NCBI RefSeq assembly: GCF_000969905.1
Contig: NZ_CP009520.1
Location: forward strand, 3,596,001-3,660,000
Direction: 5' to 3'
Source: Methanosarcina vacuolata Z-761
GTDB lineage: Archaea; Halobacteriota; Methanosarcinia; Methanosarcinales; Methanosarcinaceae
DNA length: 64,000 bases
Part shown: positions 52,769-62,146 of the stretch, in pieces
Numbering within the stretch: position 1 is the first letter of the stretch
Layout: each line of letters opens with the position of its first letter
Program-made: the position numbers and the translations under genes
The notes under the pieces: model-generated
Told to the model about the DNA's origin: nothing
The model's database searches: none
What the model saw: only the letters and a program-made list of their open reading frames with translations

Positions 52769-54115
52769 TCAACGTTTATTTATTTCGATAACATACTTGT
52801 ACCAGTCTAAGTACTTTTCTACTTGTATACCTAAGTTAAATTTATTATATGCTACTTCACTTGCTTTTTGACCAAATTTCTTTCTTAAGTAATCATTTTG
52901 AAGAAGGTCATTAATTCTAGCTGCCATTAGATCTCCATCCCCCGCTGGAACTAAAAAACCTGTAATTCCATCTTCGATCTGTTCTGGAATTCCACCTACT
53001 TTTGTAGCTATAACAGGAGTTCCACATGCTAAAGACTCTAGGATTGTATTTGGAAATGTATCTGCGAGAGAAGCATGAATGTACATATCTGCAGCTTGGT
53101 AATAGCGTGCTATTTTGACTGGGTCCTTTTGATAAGGTATAAACTGCACTTTTGTGTGACCTATTTTCTCTGGAGGTGCAGTTTCACCAAGTGCCAAAAA
53201 TAATATTTTTTTATGAGTATATATTTTAGAAACTTCTGAAATCGCTCTTTTCAATGTGTTATAATCTTTCCATGGATTTTTTCGAATTCCATTGGCAGCA
53301 AAAAGTAATATTTTATCTTCTTTTGGCAACCCCAGTTCTTGCCTAGCTTTTGATTGGTTATACGGATGAAATATCCATAAGTCCACTCCGTTATTAATTA
53401 CTTTAGACTTTATTATTGCTGATTTTAAAATAGATTTATTAACTTTTTCCATAAGCCATTGAGAAGGAGTTGTTATATAAAGCCTGCTTCTTTCGAAAAT
53501 TTCTTTTTTTCTTATCCAGTTATATGCTGTAGCATCCTTTCGAATTCCTGGATAGATTGTTATGTCCGGACAGTTTCCACAGCCTATTTTCCAACGATCA
53601 CAATTAAATGAATGAGCACAATTTCCACTGAGAAGCCATGCATCGTGAAGAGTCATTACTACAGGTACATGATGACTTAGTGATGGAAGCATTCGAAGAT
53701 CGAAGTAACCCCCATGCAGGTTATGACAATGAACAATATTTGGCTTTCTCGTTGTTATTTCAAGAACATGTGAAGTTCCCGGATAATTAAAGTCCTCTAT
53801 ACCATTAATTTTATTGATTATCCTTTTTGTTTCTCCAATAGTCTTTAAATTTTTATTAAATTTTTTACCAAGTGGGATTTTTTTTACAAAGGGATCAAGG
53901 CAATTCCCAATTGAAATAAATATTTTTGCAGTCAAACTGCGGTATTCGTCATTTGGAATACAAAAAACAGAGGGATCATTAGATCTTTTTGTACCAACTA
54001 CCAATGTAGATTGATACTCCAAATCTTTATACGCTTGAAAAAGATCCCATGCTACTTTTTCAGCACCACCAGCAATGTCAAACGTGTTAATTTGCAGAAT
54101 GCTGAGTTTATTCAT
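52769..54115 (-). CDS. GT4 glycosyltransferase
   Basis: This is a 448-residue retaining glycosyltransferase of the GT-B fold. The N-terminal domain has INTFDIAGGAEKVAWDLFQA and HCHNLHGGYFDLRMLPSL. The C-terminal nucleotide-sugar domain shows FPNTILESLACGTPVIATKV, GGIPEQIEDGITGFLVPAGD, with the glutamate pair of the EX7E motif. A cysteine cluster (NCAHSFNCDRWKIGCGNCPD) in the N-terminal domain recurs in a subset of GT4 enzymes and may bind metal. Its start overlaps the stop of the next upstream gene by eight bases. Confidence 0.92.
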   Translation of the reverse strand: MNKLSILQINTFDIAGGAEKVAWDLFQAYKDLEYQSTLVVGTKRSNDPSVFCIPNDEYRSLTAKIFISIGNCLDPFVKKIPLGKKFNKNLKTIGETKRIINKINGIEDFNYPGTSHVLEITTRKPNIVHCHNLHGGYFDLRMLPSLSHHVPVVMTLHDAWLLSGNCAHSFNCDRWKIGCGNCPDITIYPGIRKDATAYNWIRKKEIFERSRLYITTPSQWLMEKVNKSILKSAIIKSKVINNGVDLWIFHPYNQSKARQELGLPKEDKILLFAANGIRKNPWKDYNTLKRAISEVSKIYTHKKILFLALGETAPPEKIGHTKVQFIPYQKDPVKIARYYQAADMYIHASLADTFPNTILESLACGTPVIATKVGGIPEQIEDGITGFLVPAGDGDLMAARINDLLQNDYLRKKFGQKASEVAYNKFNLGIQVEKYLDWYKYVIEINKR

Positions 54116-55046
54116 AAAATCCTCTTTTTAAATTTTCTAAAAGATATCTTTGAAACAGTATTCTAATGCTTCTAAAAATAGAAGTTCTTCCATAATATTT
54201 TACAATATTTTTGTCATACTCGGCGTTTCTAGAGATATATGGTGGATGTACTAATGGAAACACAAGTTCATTATTTTTTACTTTTGCAAGAGGAGAATGC
54301 TCATCTTTTGTATGTGTTGCTTCTTTGCCAAATCCAATATTTGTTACTAAACTTTTGTTAGGTACAACTGAAAGTGCATTATTTATCCAAGACATGAATA
54401 TCCATTGATAATCCCAAACATCAAATGAGCAAGTATTGTGATATATTGAATCAAATATTTCTTCCCAATATTTTTGTTGTATTGGTGATAAAAATAAATT
54501 ATTTAATATATTTTGTTTCTTTGCTGTTGGCCATAGATCTATTTTTATATCGTAATTACTCCAAGCTCTTTTCCACGATGCCCATCCCCATTGACTTGCA
54601 TGTCCTGAAAAAGTATAACTATAATCATTAAAACATTTGTTGCTAGGCATGGCATTGAATCCACTAATTGTCCATATTCGTGTATCATTTTCGTAGCGTG
54701 TTAACATTTCTTCACAAAAAGGAAAAAACGATTTTGAAGGTACGCAATCATCTTCCAAAATAATCGCTCTATCCACTTGATCAAAAACCCAATCCAAACC
54801 TCTCACAATTGTCTTACTGCAACCCAAATTTATATCAGAATATAATTTATGCATTTGACATGGCCAATCCACCATATTTTCAACTGCAGATCTTACATTT
54901 AAGCATACTTCATGTTCTGCTGATGTTATTCCCCCACCCGCAACTATATACAGGTCTGATGGTTCATATTCTCTAATCTTCTCTAAAACAGCAAGTGCAG
55001 TCATGCGCTTATAAATAACTAATACCACAGGAACTTTATTATTCAT
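54108..55046 (-). CDS. GT-A glycosyltransferase with EDDC motif
   Basis: This is a 312-residue protein similar to GNT-I/hemolytic-protein-like sugar transferases. VPVVLVIYKRMTALAVLEKI starts the fold, and RAIILEDDCVPSKSFFPFC carries the acidic metal site. GHASQWGWASWKRAWSNYD is the acceptor-side tryptophan-rich motif. The C-terminus ends basic and aromatic. It overlaps the GT4 gene by eight bases and lies one base from the HAD gene, so the cluster is transcribed together. Confidence 0.85.
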   Translation of the reverse strand: MNNKVPVVLVIYKRMTALAVLEKIREYEPSDLYIVAGGGITSAEHEVCLNVRSAVENMVDWPCQMHKLYSDINLGCSKTIVRGLDWVFDQVDRAIILEDDCVPSKSFFPFCEEMLTRYENDTRIWTISGFNAMPSNKCFNDYSYTFSGHASQWGWASWKRAWSNYDIKIDLWPTAKKQNILNNLFLSPIQQKYWEEIFDSIYHNTCSFDVWDYQWIFMSWINNALSVVPNKSLVTNIGFGKEATHTKDEHSPLAKVKNNELVFPLVHPPYISRNAEYDKNIVKYYGRTSIFRSIRILFQRYLLENLKRGFYE

Positions 55047-55047
55047 T

Positions 55048-57093
55048 TCAACTTCTCCACTTATTTGCCTTCTTTAGCAATATGCCAAATTGACGGGTAA
55101 CAAATGCAAATACTATACTTGATAATGTAACAAATGCAAATACTATACTTGATAATTTATCACTTCTAACAAAAGTTCCTTCTAACCAATATGTTTCAAA
55201 GTGTTTACCTTTGATCTTCATTTTGATATAATTCGTAACATCAAATTTAGGCGCAAACTGTACTACTCTACTTTCTGACTGGTCACTTGCAAACAAGTAA
55301 CTACCAATGACATCTGCCTCTTTAGGTGTTGGGGTATGCACAAGTAGATTCATACATTTCGAAAATCGTTCTCTATATTTATCGAAATCAAATTTTGTAC
55401 CAGCTGCATTCTGTTTATATAAATTTGTATAGGTAAATATTCCATCTCGAAGACTTGGAAGACCCCATGCAATCACTTTAGTATCAATTTGTTCTTTTAG
55501 CACTGGAACTATGCAACTATCTTCTTTTTTCTCATATTTCATGGTTAACCCATGGTCAGCTGATGCAAATAACTCCATAAAGCTAAAGTATCTAAAACTA
55601 AAAGGTGAATTTTTAGGGTACTCAGATTTGTTGGAATATTTTGGATCGAAGAAAAAACCTTCCATACTACATTCTGGACAACTTCTTTTCACCAAGCCAA
55701 AATAGAAACCAAGTATATTATGTCCTTTAGAGAAAGAATCGACAACTTGTTTTAATGATTTCTGAATGTTTCCATGCCATCCTAGATCAACTATTCCCGA
55801 TGCTGGAGTTTCGATGAATTTTTCTTGTATGAGATAATTCACCATTAGTTCCCTTCGCTTCTTAGCTTCATTGAGTATCAAGTCTTCAAGTGGATTTTGT
55901 AATAATAATTTTTTCAATAATTCAGTTTCACTCGAATTAAGAATAGAGTTAGCCGACCAATTTCTCTCTGAAATTTCGTTCAATTTCATCATAAATTCAT
56001 CACAATTTATTCCCAATCTAGATGCTACTACAGCTATGGTTAAATCTACATCTGCCCGAAGTAAGATCCACTCTAATTCTTTATTGGTGATGTTGAATGT
56101 TGATGCAATATGCCAAGCTTGTCTAGATCCATAAAGATAGCGTAGTTCAAGATTGTCAACTGTGTTTATCAGTTTTGCGATTTCGAACAATATTTGTCCA
56201 TCTCGAGAAATGAAATATAATTTTTCTAACCCTACATTTACCGCATTTTTCAAAGTCCATTTTACATATGGGACTAATATAGGACCAGCAACATTTGCTC
56301 CTATATCAAATAGCGTATTACGCGTATCATTTTCAGGATAATTTTTGCTTAACCGCGTTAATCTAGATATGCCAGCAGTTAACTGACCCTGCAAATCACA
56401 ATACCTTTTTTCATCATCACCGAGTAAAACTTGTTCGTAACGATTTAATTTTGTATCAGGAAAGTATTCGACATTAATACCAATCTTACTCCCAGATTTG
56501 ATGTCACTATTTAAATTATCACCTATGTGTAACAATTCTGTATATTCACATCTCTCTTGTTCTAAAACGTACTTAAATAAATTTCCAGAAGTTTTAGTCA
56601 AACCAACTTCACTCGAATTGTAAAAGTGATCTACGTTTTCGTAGGCACCTACTTTTAAAAGCATGTCGAGCACAGAACTTGTTGGAAGATATGTGTCTGA
56701 TATAAATATGATTCTTGAACCAGAATCCCGTAGATTTTTAATTCGATTTATTATTTTAGGAACGCCATATATCGAATCAATTTCTTCCTTGATTTCGATT
56801 TCAATAAGTTCTTTAATCGCTTTTTCAGTTAGATTATATTCTTTTCTAACTATATCATAAATTAAATAAATCGTTACTTCTTCTAAGTGCGTTATTTTTC
56901 TTGCTTCAGCTTCTGCATTTATTCGTATTTCTGCATAGTTTTGTATTATATTGTGTGGGAGTTCTAATTCGTATGTTCCTTCCACCATTTTTTGTTGAAT
57001 TAAACCAAATATTCCAGTCGGCTCGGCTGTCACTCTTGTAAGAACTGTATCAAAAACATCAAAAGAGTAAATGGATACATGTAAATTGGTCAT
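55048..57093 (-). CDS. HAD-like protein with large C-terminal region
   Basis: This is a 681-residue protein. Residues 1-220 are a HAD-superfamily phosphatase-like domain: SFDVFDTVLTR (nucleophile aspartate), IIFISDTYLP (second motif), and LLHIGDNLNSDIKSG (metal-binding aspartates). The remaining 450 residues contain YFISRDGQILFEIAKL, a segment often seen in surface-polysaccharide HAD-like proteins, and VDLGWHGNIQKSLKQVV. The function is unknown; a phosphatase or glycan-modifying role fits the locus. A 30-bp tandem duplication near the C-terminus repeats LSSIVFAFVT. It overlaps the methyltransferase stop by four bases (57090-57093). Confidence 0.75.
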   Translation of the reverse strand: MTNLHVSIYSFDVFDTVLTRVTAEPTGIFGLIQQKMVEGTYELELPHNIIQNYAEIRINAEAEARKITHLEEVTIYLIYDIVRKEYNLTEKAIKELIEIEIKEEIDSIYGVPKIINRIKNLRDSGSRIIFISDTYLPTSSVLDMLLKVGAYENVDHFYNSSEVGLTKTSGNLFKYVLEQERCEYTELLHIGDNLNSDIKSGSKIGINVEYFPDTKLNRYEQVLLGDDEKRYCDLQGQLTAGISRLTRLSKNYPENDTRNTLFDIGANVAGPILVPYVKWTLKNAVNVGLEKLYFISRDGQILFEIAKLINTVDNLELRYLYGSRQAWHIASTFNITNKELEWILLRADVDLTIAVVASRLGINCDEFMMKLNEISERNWSANSILNSSETELLKKLLLQNPLEDLILNEAKKRRELMVNYLIQEKFIETPASGIVDLGWHGNIQKSLKQVVDSFSKGHNILGFYFGLVKRSCPECSMEGFFFDPKYSNKSEYPKNSPFSFRYFSFMELFASADHGLTMKYEKKEDSCIVPVLKEQIDTKVIAWGLPSLRDGIFTYTNLYKQNAAGTKFDFDKYRERFSKCMNLLVHTPTPKEADVIGSYLFASDQSESRVVQFAPKFDVTNYIKMKIKGKHFETYWLEGTFVRSDKLSSIVFAFVTLSSIVFAFVTRQFGILLKKANKWRS

Positions 57094-57857
57094 GATCTCT
57101 TATCCGCTGTTGCAAGTATGTTCAAAGATAATGGAATGACTTTACCTTGTCCCCAGCCTAGCTCTGCAATCATTTCTATTCTTCGTAAGGCACGGACTGA
57201 ACGAAAACAAAACCAATGAATGACGGAACTCCAAAAACACTTCGTTAAAATGAGATGACTAAATATAGACGAAAGTCTCGGCGCCTGAAAAAATTCAGTT
57301 TCAAAAACTCTTACATTCTTAAATCCAGCGTTGTATAAAAGAAAATCTAAGCTGTGCTCTGTAAAGCTTATGTGGTGAGTCCAGTCAATATACCTCCATC
57401 TACTTGCTAATGTTGAATTAGCATTTGGGACAGTACATACCAGAATTCCGTCTGATCTTATAGCTTTTTGAATTGCAGTAACGAACTCTAGCTGGTATTG
57501 ATGTGGTACATGCTCTATCACATCAAAAGCAAGTATCATATCGTAAGTATCTTCTTTCTTTGAAAGATATTCAATTGAATCTTCAACCAGTGTCACATTC
57601 AACATTTTATTTAAACAGGATTGTATCTGCTTGGAATCGATATCTATACCTTCGATATTTTTAAATCCCATATCTTTTAATGCTATCAAAGAAAATCCCA
57701 TTCCACAGCCTACATCCAAAATGAAACTGTTTTTGTCTCGCGGTATATAGGGCATCAATAATTTCTCATAATATATTTTCATATTTTCGATATGTTCCGG
57801 ACTGTCAGAATGCCAAATTGAATACTGTCTTGAATAATCAATGTTCATATAACTCAC
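57090..57857 (-). CDS. SAM-dependent methyltransferase
   Basis: This 255-residue class I methyltransferase has motif I FILDVGCGMGFSLIALKDMG, motif II with EGIDIDSKQI, and motif IV ILAFDVIEHVPH. A helical and aromatic C-terminal part follows (CFWSSVIHWFCFRSVRALRR). It probably methylates a sugar or the glycan carrier. Its start is followed upstream by a spacer with a dispersed element and IS1 copy 2, so transcription into this gene may now begin within that spacer. Confidence 0.88.
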   Translation of the reverse strand: MSYMNIDYSRQYSIWHSDSPEHIENMKIYYEKLLMPYIPRDKNSFILDVGCGMGFSLIALKDMGFKNIEGIDIDSKQIQSCLNKMLNVTLVEDSIEYLSKKEDTYDMILAFDVIEHVPHQYQLEFVTAIQKAIRSDGILVCTVPNANSTLASRWRYIDWTHHISFTEHSLDFLLYNAGFKNVRVFETEFFQAPRLSSIFSHLILTKCFWSSVIHWFCFRSVRALRRIEMIAELGWGQGKVIPLSLNILATADKRS

Positions 57858-57888
57858 ATTTTGTTAAATTTGTTATTCACCTATTTAT

Positions 57889-57989
57889 AGCTCTTCACCA
57901 TTCTCTATGGATAAGATGATTTTCAATTCAAGACCGCATTGATTTTTATGAGAATATTATGAGATATCCACACAAAACAACGAAGAACT
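57889..57989 (+). repeat. dispersed ~100-bp element
   Basis: This is a complete copy, AGCTCTTCACCATTCTCTAT to AACAACGAAGAAC, with GATTTTCAATTCAAGACCGC inside. It lies between the methyltransferase gene and the second IS1 element. Confidence 0.88.
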
Positions 57990-58058
57990 CTTTTGATTAA
58001 TATGAATATTTCTTCATAAGCAAAAAACCATGTGTGTACAGTCAATCATTAATGATTT

Positions 58059-58798
58059 GGTATTGTTAACTAATTATAGCTATCTCTTTATTTCTATGTT
58101 TCATTAATAGAAGAACAGAGTACTTTAGCATTTCAAGACTCTTCGTATAACATTTTGTCTTTCGTCTCAACCTTGCCAGAAAGTGCCTCAATATGTCGTT
58201 ATACCCTTCAACTGTATATGTTTCTGCTTTAGATTGAGTATGAATATTTTCTGGAAGAAACTCTGCATATGCTCTCCAGTGATCTGTCATCACTTTTCCA
58301 ATCTTTTTCTGCTTTAATTTTTCCCATATTAGTTGTCCAGTTTCAGTTCCTCTGCTACCAAAAGAGCAGTTGATGAACTTTTTCCCAACTCTATCAACAG
58401 CAATCCAGATCCAGCAATATTTTTTTTGTTACCGATGTAAGTGTGTATCTCATCCATTTCAACAATAGATATCTCATTTTCGCTTTTCAAGTCCTTCAAC
58501 TCTTGACCAAATTTCTTTATCCAGTTTTGGACAGAAACATGACTTACTCCTAAAAATCTTCCTATTGAGCGAAATCCTAATCCTTCAAGATAGAGTTGCA
58601 AAGCCTGTCTCTTGACAGAAGGGGAGCTAGCAGTTGATTTTAACTCTACTGTATAGTTATAGCCACAATCAGAGCATTTGTAGCGTTGACGTCCAAAAAC
58701 TATACCATTCTTTTTGTGAGTGAAACTATTACACCTTGGGCAATTCATACAGAAATATAGGTTCTCATGACATATAGCTATAATTAGTTACCAAAGCC
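58059..58798 (-). mobile_element. IS1-family element, copy 2, with 8-bp target duplication
   Basis: GGTATTGTTAACTAATTATA at 58059 and the inverted GGCTTTGGTAACTAATTATA ending at 58798 are the terminal repeats. AATGATTT is duplicated at 58051-58058 and 58799-58806. It is about 95 percent identical by eye to copy 1 and inserted into the 3' end of a fucosyltransferase gene. Confidence 0.93.
58066..58748 (-). CDS. IS1-family transposase made by -1 frameshifting, copy 2
   Basis: The arrangement is the same as in copy 1: zinc-ribbon CPRCNS and YKCSDCGYNY, helix-turn-helix, VEMDEIHTYIGNKK, then eight adenines on the minus strand at 58420-58427. After slipping back one base the frame continues to 58066 through MTDHWRAYAEFLPEN and YTVEGYNDILRHFLARLRRK. 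Both copies preserve the A8 run and an uninterrupted second frame, which argues for programmed slippage rather than decay. Confidence 0.85.
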
Positions 58799-59678
58799 AA
58801 TGATTTTTATCTTTATTGACATCTATGATGATCGAAAAGGAAGGTTGAATGCCCGGATGTGATTCTATTTTCTTTTTCCAACCGTACCAATATTTCGGTG
58901 CTATTACCAAGTTTCTTTCATTCATCAGATACGCACCCCACCACGAAAAAGAACTATTCGAAATGACTCCTGCTTTGCACAAGGTCATTATTGCTAAGTC
59001 AACTTGCATAGATTTTTTTGAAATAATTTTTGGTTCTATTTCTTGAAAACAGCATTCTATATATGAAGGATCGTCTGACAAAAAGATAAAAAAAGGATTT
59101 TTTATTTTTTCTTTGATGAGATTTATAGCATTTTCAAAATAATACTTTGGAAGATCTATTCCTCGTTCTTCCATAAAAGATTCTCTTATATAATCTCCTC
59201 TCCTAATGTGAACAAAAACTTTTGTATAATTATCAGATATTTCTGATAGAAATTGCCTAGCTTCTGTTAAATATTTTCCTTTGATTTGCAAATTTGAAAT
59301 GTTTATTTGACTCTGATTAAAGAATATCTCTGATTGGAAGAAATCAGTATTTACATACCTGATATAAGAGAATAATCCTTTTTTTTCTCTCCAATCAGGC
59401 AGTGGACGTAAATTGAGATCTTTTTTTTGTTCAATGTAGTTTATTATTCTAACCTTAGATAGTGGCCTAAGCAATAATGGTATAATAATCTTCTGAATTA
59501 ACAAACATACGTACTTATCTGAACTATGCCAAATAATATGTTTGTCAAAATCAAATGATTTAAAAAGCATCTTCATATTCAAACAAATTATTCGCTCATT
59601 TTTTTTTGATATTGTTTTTAAAAACATGTATTGAAAGATTTGATTACCCAACCTTCCATCTGCCAAAAAAATTAACAT
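58788..59678 (-). CDS. GT11 alpha-1,2-fucosyltransferase-like, 3' end cut by IS1
   Basis: This enzyme of about 296 residues has the GT11 motifs FLADGRLGNQIFQYMFL (start), KVFVHIRRGDYIRES (GDP-fucose binding) and VISNSSFSWWGAYLMN. It would move fucose (or a related GDP-sugar) to a galactose residue. The last four codons (HWLW and the stop) come from the IS1 insertion, so a short original tail has been lost; all three motifs remain. ATG 59678 has AAAGGGA five bases upstream; the frame also opens at 59711. Its base composition is strongly AT-rich. Confidence 0.88.
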   Translation of the reverse strand: MLIFLADGRLGNQIFQYMFLKTISKKNERIICLNMKMLFKSFDFDKHIIWHSSDKYVCLLIQKIIIPLLLRPLSKVRIINYIEQKKDLNLRPLPDWREKKGLFSYIRYVNTDFFQSEIFFNQSQINISNLQIKGKYLTEARQFLSEISDNYTKVFVHIRRGDYIRESFMEERGIDLPKYYFENAINLIKEKIKNPFFIFLSDDPSYIECCFQEIEPKIISKKSMQVDLAIMTLCKAGVISNSSFSWWGAYLMNERNLVIAPKYWYGWKKKIESHPGIQPSFSIIIDVNKDKNHWLW

Positions 59679-60210
59679 TTTATCCCTTTCAGTAGGCGAT
59701 TTAATATACATCTATAGTTTTCATAGCTAAGCTCTCTTATCTTTAGATATGTGAAATGATTTCGAGATAGAATAGTCAAATTAACAAGGGTTAATACTAT
59801 ATAAAGAGACAAATCCAAAACTCAAAATTTGGTGCGAGTTCAAAATAGCCCGAGAGTTGATTGTACGCATGTTTGAAGATTTCCCAAAGACGGAATTTCT
59901 GCAATTCTATGTTTTTTTAAGAGTCCCTCATTCAGTTTACTAGAGAGGATAACATGTTTATTTTTGGTATTACTAACAAAACATCTCCACATTTTTTTAA
60001 GCATGATGTCAATCCTTTTATGGCATAGATTCAACTAAAATGAAAAGTATCCGATGACCCATCATTATTTTTTGTAAACTGGTCAATATTAAAAGCATAA
60101 TTCCTATGTCAAGAGACTGGATTAACGTTTGTTTTTTGTCTGTATATTTTTCTCTATCTGCGACATACACCAAATTATGAAATAGATCTTCTATTTGTGC
60201 TCATGTATTG
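59679..60210. other. spacer with MITE fragment and possible gene relic
   Basis: CCAAAACTCAAAATTTGGTG near 59814-59833 matches the left end of the 131-bp MITEs. A 64-codon minus-strand frame (59840-60034, KHRIAEIPSLGNLQ) has no recognised homology and no good start signal, and could be a decayed transferase. The rest is AT-rich. Confidence 0.4.
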
Positions 60211-61083
60211 TTACCGATTATAACTATGAAACGAAACCGATCTATATTTTTTACTTAAATTTATTGCAATTCTATCCAATTCTACTATTTTTTTAGAATT
60301 TAAACTTATATTGAAAAAATACTCCCTTTTAATGTTTTGAGGATAATTTGAAAGAACAAAGTTCCCGTATGTTTCATATTCTGAGAAACCAGAGGTTTCA
60401 TTTTTATCTATATTATTAATTATTGCGCTATACCATGAACTTTGAGTATTTTCTTCAATTTTCTTCTTTAAGGCATATAATTTTGGTTTGTGAAATAGCA
60501 TCTGATGACTAACAAATGAAACACATGAATTCGCTTCAACACCTACTATCTTTTTATACATTTTGAAATAAGGTAAATGATACTCATCCGAGTACATGAA
60601 TAATGTTTTATTTTTGATTAAAAATGTATGTGGTTTAAGGAGAACGGTATCAGCATCTATAACTAAAAAATATTCTTGTGTGCAAATTTTATCCCCACTT
60701 AATTTCAGTAATTGCTGGAAAAGCCATCCTGACCTATCTATGTCTTTAACTTTGTAATCTATGTCTTTTTTAGTTATTGGTAAAATAGCATCTTCATTTA
60801 AGTATCTACATTTTTCTTTGGAACACACTGATTTTATCTTCTCTGAATCTGGTGCTATAACATATATAGTGGTAATTGGATGCTTTATATACAATCTAAC
60901 TGATTTAATAGTACACGGAAGAGTAGCCAAATCTTTTTCTGTAGCAGGTATCAGAATATCAATTGGAATATTACTATTACTATTTCTATTTTGGTTAAAA
61001 TAAAAAATTTTTTGCAATTTTTTATAAATAAAAAGGTACCATATCCTACGGACAATGATGAGTTTAATTATAGTATTTGCCAT
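60211..61083 (-). CDS. DUF6492-like putative glycosyltransferase
   Basis: This is a 290-residue protein. The core reads IDILIPATEKDLATLPCTIK, then GWLFQQLLKLSG and EYFLVIDADTVLLKPHTF, where the DxD-like DADT fits a metal-binding site of a GT-A fold. NSCVSFVSHQMLFHKPKLY and FSEYETYGNFVLSNYP follow, matching the pattern of the DUF6492 family found in polysaccharide loci. The activity is unproven. The N-terminus may be a hydrophobic anchor (IIKLIIVRRIWYLFIY). It is separated from the next upstream gene by about 290 bp containing a MITE. Confidence 0.72.
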   Translation of the reverse strand: MANTIIKLIIVRRIWYLFIYKKLQKIFYFNQNRNSNSNIPIDILIPATEKDLATLPCTIKSVRLYIKHPITTIYVIAPDSEKIKSVCSKEKCRYLNEDAILPITKKDIDYKVKDIDRSGWLFQQLLKLSGDKICTQEYFLVIDADTVLLKPHTFLIKNKTLFMYSDEYHLPYFKMYKKIVGVEANSCVSFVSHQMLFHKPKLYALKKKIEENTQSSWYSAIINNIDKNETSGFSEYETYGNFVLSNYPQNIKREYFFNISLNSKKIVELDRIAINLSKKYRSVSFHSYNR

Positions 61084-61110
61084 TTGTAATACCTTCTATA
61101 TATACTAGAG

Positions 61111-61241
61111 GAGCTCATAGCAAAACCAATTTTTAGCCTTATACCAATAAATTTTTAGAATTGTTTTTCGTGATACGAGATTCGATTGGTTATCCGGAAT
61201 ATAGGATTCAGAGAAGCAATTTTGAGCTTTTGGATAGGCTC
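61111..61241 (-). mobile_element. 131-bp MITE, reverse copy
   Basis: On the minus strand it begins GAGCCTATCCAAAAGCTCAA followed by ATTGCTTCTCTG, aligning with the MITE at 42461. Its other end GAGCTCATAGCAAAACC is more diverged. The length is exactly the same, 131 bp. Confidence 0.78.
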
Positions 61242-61372
61242 GATCATGAATGCTTGTCTCATTTTGACTTTGTGTAATAATGACACTTTAAATTCTCTTT
61301 TTTGGAAGGTTTAAGAATCTCATTGAATCGCGACCATAGTAATTGTCATAAAGGACAAAATCATTGTATTTT

Positions 61373-62146
61373 TTACACAAAGCTTACTATTCTATATGCT
61401 TTATATTTTAAATGAGTGTATTGATTCAAAATATTACATTTCAGTTTTTTGAAATAGTTGTCAAAATACTTACCATTTACAAAAATTGCATCTCCTGAGT
61501 ATTTCCCTATGTTTGTAAATCCAACTAACAAAAATCCTTTTTTATTTAGAAATGCTCTTAAGTCATCATAGAGTGGCTGATCTTTATATATCTCAAAAAA
61601 TTCAATTTCTAAATATACTAATTTAAGCTGTTGAATTCTATCTCCTAATCCTTTTAATGCTAATAATTCAGCTCCTTGTATATCCATCCACATCAAGTCA
61701 ATTGTATCTATTGAATTTTCTTTGATAAAATCCTCTAGTCTAATTGATTCTACTTCAATTTCATCCTGAATATACTTCTCCACTGGATATTTTCCTGATG
61801 CTTTAAATATTGATGAAGCACCTGGATTCCCATTAGCCCACGTTGTTATGGTTTTTGACGGATTAATTGGATAAAATTTAATAATCCCTGTAACATTTGA
61901 AACAGCTTTCTCAATCAAATTTATACGTGGCTTATTTTTTACCGCCGCTCGACAATCAGGAAGCGTTTGAGGATTACATTCAAAAGTATAAATATTTGCA
62001 TTTGGCAATAATTTGTAAAAGCTAAGTGTTTCCCGACAATCTCTTGCTCCGACCTCCACAAGCACTTTAATTGATTGCTTCCCTAAAAGTTCTTTTGCAA
62101 TTTTTACCACTTTATCTACACTTGATTCATAATTCTTCAACGTCAA
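61373..62146 (-). CDS. FkbM-family methyltransferase
   Basis: This is a 257-residue class I methyltransferase of the FkbM type: VLVEVGARDCRETLSFY (SAM loop), IYTFECNPQTLPDCRAAV, EVESIRLEDFIKENSIDTID and LMWMDIQGAELLALKGLGD, the hallmark of FkbM domains. Such enzymes O-methylate sugars of surface glycans. Its start overlaps the stop of the exporter ATPase gene by 20 bases, so it is translated with the export system. Confidence 0.9.
   Translation of the reverse strand: MTLKNYESSVDKVVKIAKELLGKQSIKVLVEVGARDCRETLSFYKLLPNANIYTFECNPQTLPDCRAAVKNKPRINLIEKAVSNVTGIIKFYPINPSKTITTWANGNPGASSIFKASGKYPVEKYIQDEIEVESIRLEDFIKENSIDTIDLMWMDIQGAELLALKGLGDRIQQLKLVYLEIEFFEIYKDQPLYDDLRAFLNKKGFLLVGFTNIGKYSGDAIFVNGKYFDNYFKKLKCNILNQYTHLKYKAYRIVSFV

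Noticed and set aside
59840-60034. 64-codon minus-strand frame in the glycan locus
   Set aside because: It has no recognised family and no clear ribosome binding site. It is mentioned in the spacer entry only.
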